This document shows, one piece after another, positions 12,010-24,140 of a stretch of DNA of 64,000 nucleotides. Origin of the DNA: Diadophis punctatus similis (Eukaryota > Chordata > Lepidosauria > Squamata > Dipsadidae); NCBI GenBank assembly GCA_023053685.1, contig JALIGW010000003.1, forward strand, positions 141,171,008 through 141,235,007, given 5' to 3'. The notes beneath the pieces were generated by a model. That model saw nothing but the letters and a program-made list of their open reading frames with translations, did not search any database and was not told the DNA's origin. Position 1 is the stretch's first letter. The number at the start of each line of letters is the position of its first letter. The position numbers and the translations under genes are program-made.

Positions 12010-14925
12010 ATATCACTACTTCAAACTAGTGCAAAAATAATCATCAAATGAAGCAGCACTCTACTTCACTGAAACCTGGCTAATGAGTCAATTGATGATA
12101 GCAGCCTGCATATCCCAGGGTTTCAGATACATAGAGCAGACAGAATTGCAGAAACATCAGGTAAAAAGAAGGGAGGAGGCCTATGTTTATATATTAACAG
12201 CCGCTGGTCCCGAGATATAACTATATTAAAGAAATTCTGTGATGTGGACTTAGAGACATTAATTATCAATTGCAAACCATTCTATTCTCCATGAGAGTTC
12301 TCCTCATTTCTCCTAATTGCTGTGTATGTTTCTCCACAAACTTGTTTGTAAACAATGCATTACGAACTCTAGCTGACCAGATTATGTGGGTTGAAGTTAA
12401 ATACCCAGATTCATTTCCAATCATTTTAGGAGATTTTAAGAAAGCAAACTTAAGGAAAGAGCTACCAAAATATTTTCAGCATGTCAATTGTCTCACGAGA
12501 GGTAAGAATACTTTAGATCATTGCTACACAACATTAAAAGATGCTTATCGGTCTTTACCACGAGCAGTTGTGAGACACTCTGATCATTGCATGATTCACC
12601 TTGTACCTGCTTACAGACAAAGACTTAAAACCATGAAACTAACAATTAAATCAGTGAGGACTTGTACTGAGGAGGCTAAGCTAAAGCTACAGGCTTGCCT
12701 TGACTGCACTGATTGGAATGTTTTCGAAGATACCTCTGCAGACTTGGATGAACTTACAGATACTGTAACATCATATGTCAGTTTTTGTGAAGTTCTATGT
12801 GTGCCAACCAGAAACCTGCGAATATACAGTAACAATAAACCTTGGTTCACAGCTAAACTTAAGCAGCTACATCGTACCAAAGAGGAAGCCTACAGAAAAG
12901 GTGATAGAATGCTGTACAATCAGGCCAGAAATGTATTAACAAGGGATATCAGAGCAGTAAAAAGAAGCTACTCTAAAAGCTAATGAACCAACAAACATGT
13001 GGAAAACTCTTAAAAATATCATTGGTTACAACAAACCTCCTTCCCATGCTGAAGGAAATCAACAACTGACAGATGACCTAAATGTGTTTTACTCTAGGTT
13101 TGAGAGAAAACTACTGCCACCCATCTCCACAATCCTCATCTCAGACATACCAACAACAACTAAGCCGCCTACAACCTATCCCATCCCATTGGGCCCACCA
13201 CCTCTGGTGATTAAAGAGAATGAGGTGCAAGGTCTATTCACAGACAAAAGCCAGGAAAAGCACCGCATCCAGACAAGATAACTCCTTGCTTAAAAGCTTG
13301 TGCTGACCAACTGGCCCCCATCTTCACCCGCATCTTTAATAAATCACTAGAGATGTGCTATGTTCCTTCTTGCTTCAAATGCTCTACTATCATCCCAGTG
13401 CCGAAGAAATCCTCCATCAAGGAACTGAATAACTACAGACCAGTTGCTTCAACATTTGTAGTTATGACGACCTTTGAAAGGCTAGTGCTGGCTCACCTGA
13501 AAACCATCACGGATCTGCAATTTGCCTTGCAATTTGCCTACCGAGCAAATAGATCGATAGATGATGCTGTTAATATGACTATGCACTACATCCTACAACG
13601 TCTTGAATCTCCAAAGACCTATGCAAGGGTCCTCTTTGTAGACTTCAGCTCAGCATTCAATACCACCATTCCAGATATTCTTCTAACTAAACTAAATCAG
13701 CTAGCTGTACCTGACCACACTTGTAAATGGATCATAAGCTTCCTAACAGACAGGAAGCAGCAGGTGAAGCTAGGCAAAATCACATCAGATACCTGTACAA
13801 TTAGCACAGGAGCCCCCCAGGGCTGTGTGCTCTGTCCACTTCTCTTCTCTCTATACACCAATGACTGCATCTCAAAAGATCCTTCTGTTAAAGTACTGAA
13901 GTTTGCAGATGATACAACAGTGATTGGTCTCATTCGAGACAACAATGAATCTACATACAGACGGGAGGTTGAACAACTAGCCTTGTGGTGCAATCAGAAC
14001 AATCTTGAACTAAATACACTCAAAACCGTAGAAATGGTGGTAGATTTTAGGAGAAACCTTCCTATACTACCACCTCTTACAATACTAAACAACACAGTAT
14101 CAACAGTACAGACCTTCAAGTTTCTAGATTCTATCATATCTCAAGACTTAAAATGGACACCTAACATTAAAAATGTCATCAAAAAAGCACAACAAAGAAT
14201 GTTCTTTCTGCGCCAACTCAGAAAGCTCAAACTGCCCAAGGAGCTGCTGATTCAGTTCTACAGAGGATTATAGAGTCTGTCATCTGCACCTCTATAACTG
14301 TCCGGTTTGGCTCTGCAACCAAACAAGACAGACACAGAATTCAACTGATAATTAGAACTGCAGAAAAAACAATTGCTACCAACCTGCCTTCCATTGAGGA
14401 CCTGTATACTGCACGAGTCAAAAAGAGGCTGTGAAAATATCTACAGACCCCTCACATCCTGGACATAAATTGTTTCAACTACTACCCTCAAAACAATGCT
14501 ATAGGGCACTGCATAACAGAACAACTAGACACAAGGACAGCTTTTTCCCGAATGCCATCACTCTGCTAAACAACTAATTCCCACAACACTGTCAAATTAT
14601 TTACTAAGACTGTATTACTATTCTTCTTCTCATCCTTCCTAGTACCTATCTCTTCCCACTTATAACTCTAACCATGTTGCTTGAATCTTTACAATTTATA
14701 TTGTTTTATTTGTTTCCTAGTACGATTTGATTGCTTATTAGTAACCTATGACTATCACTAAGTGTTGTATTTTATGATTCTTGATGAATGTATTTTATTT
14801 TTCTTTATGTACACTGAGAGCATATGCACCAAAAACAAATTCCTTGTGTGTCCAATCACACTTGGCCAATAAAGAATTCTATTCTATTCTGTTCTGTCCT
14901 GTCCTGTCCTGTCCCCCCCCTACTT
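12010..14925 (+). mobile_element. CR1/L2/Rex1-group LINE, nearly full ORF2, decayed
   Basis: 5'-truncated non-LTR retrotransposon. From about 12050 to 12620 it encodes an APE endonuclease with broken frames (FTETWL-like start, ILGDF, HSDHCM). A spacer follows, then the reverse transcriptase from about 13260 to 14440: IIPVPKKSSIKELNNYRPV, VLFVDFSSAFN, STGAPQGCVLCPLLFSLYTN, the catalytic KFADDTT, and LELNTLKTVEMVVDFRR. Three main frame pieces (12270-12983, 12997-13281, 13353-14273) are separated by frameshifts or stops, so it is inactive. The end is 'ccaataaagaattctattct' and then (CCTGT)n. This pentamer tail is typical of snake CR1 copies. It lies in the putative NRSN1 intron, in sense. Confidence 0.85.
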
Positions 14926-16659
14926 ACATGGACAAATATGATTCTATGATAGCTAAATCAACTTTCAATTAACTGTAAATATCATTTCCTAAAGGGTAGG
15001 CAGATTATCTGTTGCAATAAAAACAGGGTCAGTCATATGACAGTACTTTAAATGCAACATCACTGAGATATTGTCTTCTGCAATAGATAATTATGCAAAT
15101 AATAATGCTTATGCCATATGCTAATCTTTAAGGTTAGTATTTGTTATTATTGGCCTTGTTAACCTAACAGTACTAACAGTATTTATAGACCAACAGTACA
15201 ATTATTAACATATTTATAGGCCAACTTAGTACAGAATTCTCTGGGTGTCTCACAACAAGAAATAACTGAATAATTTAAAGTACAACAATAACAGACACAG
15301 TAAAAATTAAACAGTTGTGGTTACTAACACCAGCTGGAAAAAAAACCAGCTAGAGAAACTGGTGTAGGAAAATTTAAAAGGAAAATGTATTTGTCAGGCA
15401 GTTAACTCTCTTGCCCCAAAAACATCATTCAGTCCAATCTTTAGTGAAGAACCAAGTGTTATAATGACAGAGGGCTTATGCAAATCCAGAGAACTTGTTG
15501 GCTATAATTCAATTGGGTAGAAGTAACTATTATATCTCTCTGTCCAAGTTTCTGGTTTGAATTCAATATATTTCAGAATTCTTTGCCAATACAGTAACTG
15601 CTTCATGCGGTGTTCATGACTATTGCTACTCAAAAAAAGAAACCCCAAACATATTATTCCCTCCAAAACTACAAGAGGTTGTCTCTGAAATATGACTAAG
15701 GATTGATGATCCCAATGCAAGAGTGATGCAAGTTGCCATGTCCATCAGATATGCAATACATGGTCTTTCCTTGTCCTGATGCAAATCATCCTCATAATAA
15801 GTCCACATACAATATTTTGGCCATACATTGCCCATTCAAAGGACAGTTCATGATAGTAGAAAGTAATGGAACATCAGAGCAAATATTTATCAATATTGAC
15901 ATTAGCTATCAAGATTATGGACTTTGAAATTCTCTAGACTAGAGGTTCTAAATTCAACATTTTGGAAAAAGTGGTTGCACATTAAAAAAGGAATCAGTCT
16001 GTTATAGCAGAAAAACAAAATTTTATCCAGAATTGTTGTTCTATTGCTAGTCAAAAATATAACTCATAGGAGGTTGGAAAAATACAATGCATATTTACCC
16101 TGAACCTTGATATAATCTGAAGAATTTGAGGATGGTTGTCATAGTGATGCAAATATCAGGATCTATGCTAGGTTCTGTCATTTGAATGTGATTGCCTTCT
16201 GATTTCCATATAATTTAAATATGAAGGCTGGTGCTCTTCTCCATCATAGTTTATCTGAGTAGGGGTGGCTGTTTTGCAGCGAATTGTTGTAATTGCCTAC
16301 TTGAAGGGATATGACATCTGAACCTACTATAAGAATAAATTTAAAAACAAGAGTAGTGAGCAGTTAATCTGGTTTAAATCAAAACGTTTCAGGGAACATC
16401 TATAAAAAGAAATCACATCCAGTTTTAGATAGCAAGCACAGTGATTCACTTGAGATTCTGTTGATCGTCACAGTTCACACTTTTTTTATACTCTTCCGAT
16501 TAAACTCATTTTCATGGTTCAGTGCTTGACTATATTCACAGCTCCAGTAGACCTGCAATAAACTCAACCATATTGCTTCCTGGTTTTGCCTGAAATAACA
16601 TTTTAGTTATTGGTAAATATGAATGGATTTAAAATTTAAGAGTCTTAGGAGCTATATTT
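14926..16659. other. Putative NRSN1 intron, unassigned
   Basis: AT-rich unique sequence. Frames at 15500-15930 show no family signature. Confidence 0.5.
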
Positions 16660-16945
16660 ATTAGCAAGAAAGAATCTTATGGATCAACAGAATGGTTAAT
16701 GCCTGGAACTCACTACCTGACTCTGTGGTTTCGTCACCAAACCCCCAAAACGTTACCCTTAGACTGTCCACTGTTGACCTCACCCGATTTCTAAGAGGTC
16801 ACTAAGGGGCGTGCATAAGTGCCTACCGTCCTTGTCCTAATGTTCCCTCTTATCAGTACCCATCTTATGTATATAAACAATGTTATATCTATGTATATTA
16901 CCAATAAGTACTTGACAAAATAAATAAATAAATAAAATAAAATAA
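16660..16945 (+). repeat. CR1-group LINE 3' end
   Basis: It encodes a degraded NAWN-LPDSVVSSPNPQN-type C-terminus, then 'gtgcctaccgtccttgtcct' and an (AAATAAAT)n tail at 16917-16945. Sister copy at 24660-25287. Confidence 0.75.
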
Positions 16946-17534
16946 ATCAAGTATATGACATACATATTTCCATGAAAAAAGTCTGCAAGCATTTTTCCTG
17001 CAAGTCAGTTTGGTATCCTAGTAAAGAAAAACTATGAATGATACAGATATTGTTTCAGTGACTATAGAAACATGAAAAGCTTTCTTATATTGGTGAAATA
17101 TAAGTCAGGAATGGTCAGGAATTTCTGATTCACTAAGTGTATTAAAATATCGTGCTAGGATATAGTTTCAGTTTGCTTAATGTGTGAACAAAAATGAATT
17201 ATACTGCTCTAAACTACAGTTTATGGCATGTTATGTTAACCCCTGCCAATTCTGCCCTATTTAACAAACTATATTTAAAGCACAATATTCCAAGCAAACT
17301 ATGTCTGCTATTGGCTTGCCTAAATGGTGGAGCTAATATTGATAACCTGCCCTAATCCCAGAGGACTCTTGGTGGTGTAAAGAAATGTAATAAAATAAAA
17401 ATACATAATCATAAAACTAATAATTAATGATAAAATAAAAAATAAAGAAGATGAATGTCTCTACTCAGAATCCTTAGGAGCTATAATCTTGCACCATTAA
17501 ATTAATTGGTTTGAGGCTTTGATTCAGGCTGTAC
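16946..17534. other. Putative NRSN1 intron, unassigned
   Basis: AT-rich. A short LINE-tail remnant may be present near 17340-17400 (cctgccctaatcccagagga). Confidence 0.4.
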
Positions 17535-18065
17535 ATATTTTATTTATTTTATTTATTTATTTATTAAAATTTCTATGCCGCCCAACTCCCAGGGGACTCT
17601 GGGCGGCTAACAACAGGTATAGAAATATAATCAATAAAAAACAATTTTAAAAACATATTAAAATACTATCAATCTTTTAAAAGAACTTTCACTCATACCT
17701 CGCCTGCCGGAAGAGCCAAGTTTTTATTGCTTTACGGAAGGCCAGCAGGGTGGGGATAGTCCTGATCTCTGGAGGGAGTTAGTTCCAAAGGGAGGGGGCT
17801 CCCACAGAGAAGGCTCTCCCCCTCAGCCCCGCCAAACGGCATTGCTTGGTCGATGGGACCTGGAGGAGACCAACTCTGGAGGAGACCAACTCTGTGGGAC
17901 CTAACCGATCGTAGGGAGGTATGCGGCAGGATGCGGTCCCGAAGATAAGATGTGAACCCGTTCTGAGGGAGCTAATTTCTCCCCCCCAAGAACCAAGGAG
18001 GGATAATTGGTCAAGTCCAATTATTTTATAGGGGAAGTCCAATCCATAATCCACAAACCTCATAA
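17535..18065 (-). repeat. LINE 3' end (L2/Vingi-like), - strand
   Basis: It starts with (TTTA)n, then atgccgcccaactcccaggg and gactctgggcggctaacaac, the common squamate LINE/SINE tail read backwards. Further in, the - strand encodes AFSVGAPSLWN, the WN motif of a LINE ORF2 C-terminus. An 18-bp block (ggaggagaccaactctgg) is duplicated near 17868-17900. The family name is uncertain. Confidence 0.6.
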
Positions 18066-18357
18066 AGTGGTGACACGGTGTGTGTGTGTGATTTTTAACA
18101 GATCCTCTCTAAATAATTGACCCAGTCATCTAGAAAATAAAAGATCTGAAAGAATACTTAAGCTTGTTTTAAAAACAATCTATTCTAATATAAATATCTA
18201 ATATTAAATATATTTCACTGGAAAATTTGTCTGATGAGGTTTTTCTTTTTTTTTTCTTTTTTTTTTTCTTTTTTGAGATCATTCTGATAATTGGCACAAC
18301 CCAATTATAGCTCTGTGGGATTCCAGTGTCCATTCTGTCTCATTGCAGGTGGGAAGG

Positions 18358-18549
18358 ATGAGTGCGTATGCTGACATTTATGCATCAAAGCAGGGACAAC
18401 AGGGTTCCACAGAGGGTGGTTACCAGCGCTATGGAGTTCGCTCTTACCTGCATCAGTTTTATGAAGACTGCACAGGAACCATTTGGGAGTATGATGATGA
18501 TTTTCAGATCCAGAGGTCACCCAACAAGTGGAGCTCTACATTTTGGAAG
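18358..18549 (+). CDS. NRSN1: NRSN1 coding exon 1 (residues 1-64)
   Basis: The acceptor is cattgcag ending at 18348, preceded by a long T-rich pyrimidine tract at 18240-18275. The exon therefore starts at 18349, with 9 non-coding bases before the ATG. The donor is TTTTGGAAG|GTACAA, with GT at 18550-18551, leaving phase 0. Codons 1-64 match the cytoplasmic N-terminus of neurensin-1. Confidence 0.95.
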
Positions 18550-20246
18550 GTACAACTACTACCTAACACTTATCTTGCAGCAGATCTATGGAGTGTTTGA
18601 CTCCAAAGGCATCACAACCCATAAGCACTAATGACTAATGGGTTTTTAGTATTTCCATTATAGCTTCATTTTTTCCTTTATAGTTTATGACTACTTTGTC
18701 CTAAGTGCTATGTGTGATGGAAAGGTGGGATGTTTATTTAATAAATTAATAAATACACAATGTATTTATTCTCAGCTGTCAATCTCCTTCTATTTTGAAA
18801 GCAGAAAATTGGAAGGCTTTGATATGGCACATTAGACCAAATGGTAGATACAAGCTATGTAAATCTTCATTAAACTCACTGTCTTCTAAACTATCTCCCT
18901 TCAAGGGAGAAGGAATCTATAATTTTAGAACATAAAAAAGATCAGATATTCAAAATGAATATTGGACCAAAAAGCAGTCCTTTTTGTTTCAGAATAAATT
19001 GTCCCAAATTCCATCATTAGGAGAGTAATAGAAGGAAAACATAGCATTCAAATTAGAAATCCAAATGTTTACAGAAAGGGTATTTTTTATTAAATCAAAA
19101 CTCATATATATATAGTGATTATATATACATACAGAGGTGGGTTCCTGCCAGAGCTGCCCAGTGTGCAGCTCCGGTAGGGAGCGGCTGATTGCGCAATTTG
19201 CGCGCGACTGCCCCGGAGCCCTCTCTGCCGGTCCACTGCACGCTCGCCATTTTTTCCCAGTGATTTTGGGTCGATTTTGCTTCTGCGCACGCCAAAATCT
19301 CTCTCGCTCGCGCGTCCCCTCGCGAGATTTCAGAACGATTTTGCTTCCGCACATGCACAAAATCAAAATCGCACAAGGGGGCGCACGCGCGCATAGCGAG
19401 CCGCACGCACCCAAAACGTGGAGATGCGCACGCAGCACACCAGCACCGATAACAGAGCAACCCGCCGCTGTATGTATGTGTATGTATATATATATATTGT
19501 TCATTTTGCTTATTAGAAATATCTATAGTCAGTAGGGTAATAAACACCCTATTAATTTTCATGGGACTTGTGTATTGATAACTATGGGTATTTTCATGGG
19601 ACTTGTGTATTGATCCCAAAACTCTCTAGATGTGATAAGACAGCAATTGCCAGAATTTCCACCCCAAACCTTTCCACCAGAGAACAGATTCATCTGTCAA
19701 CAGGATGAAAGCCCTTAAGCAAGTTAAGTTTCATAGAAGTGACTATAACTATCAGTGACATATTAGATATGTTTAACATCTAAGACTATAGCCACAAAGC
19801 AAAAGCCAACAAAAGCCTTGTTGTTTTCTGAAATCTCTGTTTTTCAGGTTGGACTCATCTCGGGAACGTTGTTTATGCTGACAGGGATCATAGTTCTTGT
19901 AGTAGGGTTTTTGGTAACCCCCAAAATTGAAGCCCTTGGAGTAGAAGATTTTGTGGTAGTGGATACCCATGCTGTCCAATTTAACCGAGCCCTTGATGTG
20001 TGTAAGTTGGCAGGAGCAATATTATTTTGCATTGGAGGAACCACAATGGCAGCCTGTTTACTTATGTCCGCATTTGCAAAAAGCTACTCCAAAGAAGAAA
20101 AGTACCTGCAACAGAAATTTAAAGAGAGAATAGCAGATATGAAAGTCCAGACATACCCAGTCACAAAAGCCCCAGCACCTGGAGAATCCAAGATCCCCGT
20201 TACATTGTCCAAAGTTCAAAATATCCAGCCATTATCTGAGACCTGA
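18358..20246 (+). CDS. NRSN1: Neurensin-1, complete coding sequence in two exons
   Basis: Join of 18358-18549 and 19848-20246, with a phase-0 intron, encodes 196 residues; human neurensin-1 has 195. Neurensin-1 (neuro-p24) is a neuron-specific vesicle membrane protein linked to neurite extension and microtubules. The N-terminal half carries the family block GGYQRYGVRSYLHQFYED (residues 20-37) and FQIQRSPNKWSS. Two hydrophobic membrane segments follow, at about residues 67-88 and 118-140. Between them lies the conserved DFVVVDTHAVQFN loop (98-110). The charged tail has KSYSKEEK and ends near KIPVTLSKVQNIQPL. The start ATG lies 9 bases inside the exon, after a clean acceptor. The first residues differ from mammals but the length agrees. 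The neighbour is DCDC2, convergent, as in human. No frameshift or stop is present, so the gene looks intact. Confidence 0.96.
18550..19131. other. NRSN1: NRSN1 intron between coding exons, left part
   Basis: Unique AT-rich sequence, with no repeats that I can name. Confidence 0.6.
19132..19470 (-). mobile_element. hAT MITE, family C, 339 bp, in NRSN1 intron
   Basis: It starts CAGAGGTGGGTTCCTGCC and ends GCAACCCGCCGCTG, the reverse orientation of the 59830-60246 copy. The flanks TATACATA and TATGTATG match only 6/8. The inside is CpG-rich with repeated gattttgcttc arms. Several open frames cover it on both strands and are spurious. Confidence 0.8.
19471..19847. other. NRSN1: NRSN1 intron, right part
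   Basis: Contains a 26-bp direct repeat, tttcatgggacttgtgtatt and following bases, at about 19557 and 19591. Otherwise unique, ending at the exon 2 acceptor. Confidence 0.6.
19848..20246 (+). CDS. NRSN1: NRSN1 coding exon 2 (residues 65-196) and stop
   Basis: The acceptor tttttcag ends at 19847. The exon encodes both membrane segments, the loop between them and the C-terminal tail, and ends in TGA at 20244-20246. Splicing in phase 0 joins FWK to VGLISG, as in the family. Confidence 0.95.
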   Translation, partial: VGLISGTLFMLTGIIVLVVGFLVTPKIEALGVEDFVVVDTHAVQFNRALDVCKLAGAILFCIGGTTMAACLLMSAFAKSYSKEEKYLQQKFKERIADMKVQTYPVTKAPAPGESKIPVTLSKVQNIQPLSET

Positions 20247-20465
20247 TTCCTGTTCTCTTAATGCTAACACACCCTTCTTGTGAATTTGAAAAGGTGGTCT
20301 TGACTGGACCTGGGTTTGCAGTGCGACAGTTCTGCACTCAGCAGGAAAAGAAGCAGGCAGGGGGAGGGGGGAAACACCTATTTTGATAGGACTACAGGAG
20401 TGAGAAGGAAGTGAAGGTTCAGCCATCATTGGTTTCAATAAAGCGTTATCATGTATGTTGTGAAG
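20247..20465 (+). other. NRSN1: NRSN1 3' UTR (candidate)
   Basis: A unique stretch follows the stop codon, with AATAAA at 20437-20442 and T/G-rich sequence just after it (about 20458-20477). The end point is inferred from this signal. A longer 3' UTR using later signals cannot be excluded. Confidence 0.5.
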
Positions 20466-21116
20466 GGGTTTTTTTTTAAGTCCACAGAACCATTTAGGTT
20501 CTCCCCTTCCAGAACATGGTTCGTTCTTCTCCACTTATCTCTTCCTTGTTACATATTTTATTTCTTATTTAAATAATGAATATGTCTGTCTGTTTGGTGT
20601 GAACAATTTAAACACATTGTCCTGTTCAAAAATAATGGTCAGAATCCCACAAAAACTCTGTGGGTACATGTATCAGAGAGCAGAAAGCAGGCAATTTCTG
20701 TTTCTATCAGATACGTTTATTCCCCTGGAGTGCAAGCAGAACCACACCTTAGGCAAACATTTAAAAAAATCCATCATATGCATGTGATTCTGATTTTTTA
20801 TATATATACCCAAAGCTTTCTATCCATTCTAAATTAAGAAATTTAAATCCCTTTATCTTTGGCCTCCAAAGCTTCTTCCTACTGCAATTGTGATTTTCAG
20901 CTTGCCACTCTTGAGAGGGGAACACAATTTGCTTGTGTTTTGTATCTCAGAGAGGCTTAATGCTGTTTTTAAAACATAGAAAACCTCACTCCCAAAACCA
21001 GAAAACCACGGTCTCGTCATCTTATACACAATGCAGCTTTACTTCACAGTGCAAATTCATTCCCAACCATTATATATAACAGTAGCATATGACGGTGCCA
21101 CTTTTAAGTCAAAATA
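20466..21116. other. Intergenic, unassigned
   Basis: Unique AT-rich sequence downstream of NRSN1. Part may belong to a longer NRSN1 3' UTR. Confidence 0.4.
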
Positions 21117-21251
21117 CTGTGTTTCCCTGAAAATAAGACCTTGTCTTATATTTTTTTGAACCCTGAAATAAGCACTTGGCCTTATTACCATGCACTCAAA
21201 AGCCCAATTGGGCTTATTATCAGTGGATGTCTTATTTTGGGGAAAACAGGG
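21117..21251. mobile_element. TA-flanked MITE, family D, 135 bp
   Basis: Ends CTGTGTTTCCCTGAAAATAAG and CTTATTTTGGGGAAAACAGGG lie between TA dinucleotides, as expected for Tc1/mariner-like insertion. Second copy at 28268-28532. Confidence 0.7.
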
Positions 21252-21602
21252 TATGTAGTATTCAAGGCCAGTCAATTTATCATCTTTTTAAAGAGAGTGC
21301 AACCTTTGTAATCATTGAAAGAAAGGCTGCATCAAGCTGGTTCCTTCTGGGGTCATCCTCAGCCTACATATATTTTTATTTTTTTAACACTCCGTTTCTA
21401 TTAAGATTAACCATGGCTATTATGAAAGGTGCCCAGTGTTTAGCTTGGAAAAGAATACAGAATTAATTAACTCCGTTGCAGGTCTGGCCCGTTGAGCCCT
21501 TATGAAGAAAAGAACATGGCCTGATTGTGCTAGACAGGGTGAATAAGGGAAGGGCAATAAAAAATATCATCGCCTTTGGATGTGTACATAGAGCTCTTAT
21601 AG

Positions 21603-21737
21603 CAGAGGTCTTCAAACTTGGCAACTTTAAGACTTGTGGACTTCAACTCCCAGAATTGTCCAGCCAGCATAGCTGGCTGGAGAATTCTGGGAGTTGAAGT
21701 CCACAAGTCTTAAAGTTGCCAAGTTTGGGGACCCCTG
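21603..21737. mobile_element. Near-perfect palindromic hAT-type MITE, family B, 135 bp
   Basis: CAGAGGTCTTCAAACTTGG and CCAAGTTTGGGGACCCCTG ends with perfect 8-bp target duplications TCTTATAG at 21595-21602 and 21738-21745. The arms (gacttgtggacttcaactcc / ggagttgaagtccacaagtc) pair almost without error. Older copies at 10735 and 39110. Confidence 0.92.
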
Positions 21738-21952
21738 TCTTATAGTGTACATAGACATATGGAAATTCTTCCTTTTAATGTCATGGCTATCAAGACACAC
21801 TACAACAGCATCAAATAACCAGACGAGCAAGAGCCAGAATTTTGTATCTACTTTGATATCTGAAGTAGTAAAGAGGGAGTAAAGAAGAATAAGAATGTCA
21901 TGGTGGGAACAAGTACACCCACTACACAAACACAAACACAACACACATACAC

Positions 21953-22024
21953 AATACATACATACATACATACATACATACATACATACATACATACATA
22001 CATACATACATACATACATGCATA
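21953..22024. repeat. (ATAC)n microsatellite
   Basis: About 70 bp of CATA/ATAC repeats. The Cys-Met-Tyr-Val and Thr-Tyr-Ile-His frames across it are repeat translations. Confidence 0.95.
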
Positions 22025-22499
22025 CACAGAGAGAAAAGGCCACAACAAGGTTGGCCTACTCCATTTGTGAAAACCACCATCAACATCCCTTGTTGTTGTT
22101 GTTATTATTAATTTCAGCAGGACTGTTGTAGGAAGAATGTCAGGAAGTATCACATTTATTTTGATGTCTGAGATATTCTTCAATCTTTCCTTGAATCTGT
22201 TTGATCTTGAGCTGAAATATCAGATATTATGTTTCTGATTAAGAAAGTAAGTTTATCCTTAAACAGAGAACAGCTGTGAAAATGCTTACTTACTGTTTTA
22301 CCTTTTCACTAAAAATATAAATCATACATGTCTCAAGAGACAGTTACTGTCAACCCTTTTATCAATGGAACTAAAAAAAATAACCTATGTAAAAATGTGA
22401 ACTTTGTATTATTTGACAACATGTGTTCCCCTACAATTCCGTATATTTTTTCCAATGGATTAATAAAACTATTGAGAACTAACTTTCTTGATGAGGGAT
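22025..22499. other. Intergenic, unassigned
   Basis: AT-rich, with a GTT run at 22091-22103. No supported feature. Confidence 0.5.
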
Positions 22500-22525
22500 T
22501 TTTTTATTTATTTATTTATTTAGTC

Positions 22526-22594
<69 letters not shown>

Positions 22595-22600
22595 TAACTA
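22500..22600. repeat. (TTTA)n-(GTTA)n microsatellite
   Basis: TTTA repeats at 22502-22522 change to about 17 TAGT/GTTA repeats up to 22594. Confidence 0.95.
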
Positions 22601-22751
22601 TATATATATATTAAACAGTTATATATATTAAATGTTCACAGTGTCATCTAGGAGTTACTGATTGGGCTCATACATTGTTTAGCCTTAGTTTATTAAACAA
22701 GTTACAGATGGTTGGGTTCACAAAACACATTAAGCTATACATTAAATAAAC

Positions 22752-23093
22752 CAGTGGTTCCCAACCTTTTTGTGATCGGGTACCACTTGGAGGTCCCGTA
22801 CAGTCGCCGCGTACCACCTGGTTCCAGAGAAACTAAATTTCCATAATTGTACCGTTCCTTTTTTGGCCCTGCGCATCCAGCAACTGGATTCTCGGGCTGC
22901 TGGGACCAGGTGGATGGCGTGTGGCAACAGTTGCAAATCGTTGCCAGATTATCTTGTGTTAGGCAGTAAACATTTTTGTGAAGTAAAAAATAACTAACTA
23001 AAAATCGTTCATGACCCCAAAAGTGTTCGCGTACCACCTGGAAGGCCCTCACGTACCACTAGTGGTACACGTACCACAGGTTGGGAACCACTG
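22752..23093. mobile_element. hAT MITE, family E, 342 bp
   Basis: Ends CAGTGGTTCCCAACCT and AGGTTGGGAACCACTG with perfect 8-bp target duplications AAATAAAC at 22744-22751 and 23094-23101. The inside repeats 'gcgtaccacctgg'-type arms near both ends. Confidence 0.93.
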
Positions 23094-23234
23094 AAATAAA
23101 CGATGCTATGATTTAGACCAATTTGGCAACTTTATATTATGGAAGTTGGGGAAAGGAAACGAAGTTTTATAGTGTTATTCCGCAAGCACCTTTGCGGGGA
23201 GGGGAGGCAATAGGACTTCAATTCTGCAATAGAA

Positions 23235-23345
23235 TTGAAATAGCTTCTTGGATAAGAAGCGAAAAGTTTTCAAAGAAAAAAAACAAGAAAATCCAGTTGC
23301 CTTTTGGAAAAAGCACCTTTGGGATAGCCATGACCTGGCTGCAAA
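23235..23345 (+). repeat. Unclassified dispersed repeat (cttggataagaagcga)
   Basis: It shares an ordered set of blocks with 47762-47870: agcttcttgga-aagaagcga, ccagttgcc, aaaaagcacctttg and catgacctgg. It may be the 3' region of an old retroelement (Penelope-like is one option). No ORF supports a class. Confidence 0.55.
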
Positions 23346-23854
23346 GTTTAACCTAAGAAACTTTTAAGAAGATTTATTATTGCTGTTGTTGTTGTCTGCA
23401 AAACAGCTAGACAAATGTACACAGCATATACTGAAAACAGAGGGTTGGGAGAAGAGCCAGAAATTTATTTTTCCCTTTCCATTGGAAGTAGGGGCTGAGG
23501 GATTTTGTTATTTTAGGAACTGCCATAGCTTAGATATGGAACCCTAACCACAGGTTTTGTATTCTCTCACCAATTAGTTGAAAGGAGCATTTCATGGAGC
23601 TTCATTAGTCTGAGGTAGACAGACAAGAAGCACAATTATGACCACTAACTCTGTCTTTATTGTAGGGTTAGAAGAGTAGAATCTTGCAAGACTGTATTTT
23701 TTCCTTCCCCTCCTTTTACTCTCTGAAAAACTAGGGAGGGTTCCTTCTGAAATCCTTCCCATGCCACCCCCTTCTCCCTGTTGACTGAGATTCCTTTTAC
23801 AGGACAATTGTTCACTCTGTGGCTCTTCCTCCTCTCTGCCAAGGTCATTCTCAC
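23346..23854. other. Intergenic, unassigned
   Basis: No gene. Frames at 23592-23854 lack family motifs. Confidence 0.5.
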
Positions 23855-24140
23855 ATAACAGAATAACAGAGTTGGAAGGGATCTTGAAGGTTTCCCTCCA
23901 AGGATAGAATAGAATAGAACAACAAAGTTGGAAGGGACCTTGGAGGTCTTGTAGTCCTACCCCCTGCTCAAGCTAGAAATTCTATACCATTTCAGAAAAA
24001 TGGTTGTCCAATCTCTTCTTAAAAACCTCCAATATTGGAGCACCCACAACATCTGGAGGCAAGTCGGTCCACGGATTAATTGTTCTGTCAGGAAATTTTT
24101 CCTTAGTTAAAGTTGGTTCTCTCCTTGATTAGTTTCCATC
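23855..24140 (-). repeat. Two stacked CR1 3' ends with ATAGA microsatellite
   Basis: agaataacagagttggaagg begins at about 23861. It is cut short and the same start recurs at 23905 as atagaatagaatagaacaac, then aaagttggaagggacc. The second copy continues through 'ggttgtccaatctcttctta' and 'ttccttgattagtttccat'-like sequence to about 24140. This is CR1 3' UTR on the - strand. Confidence 0.8.

Noticed and set aside
14781..14972. 63-residue frame after the LINE
   Set aside because: Lies over the LINE 3' UTR and its pentamer tail.
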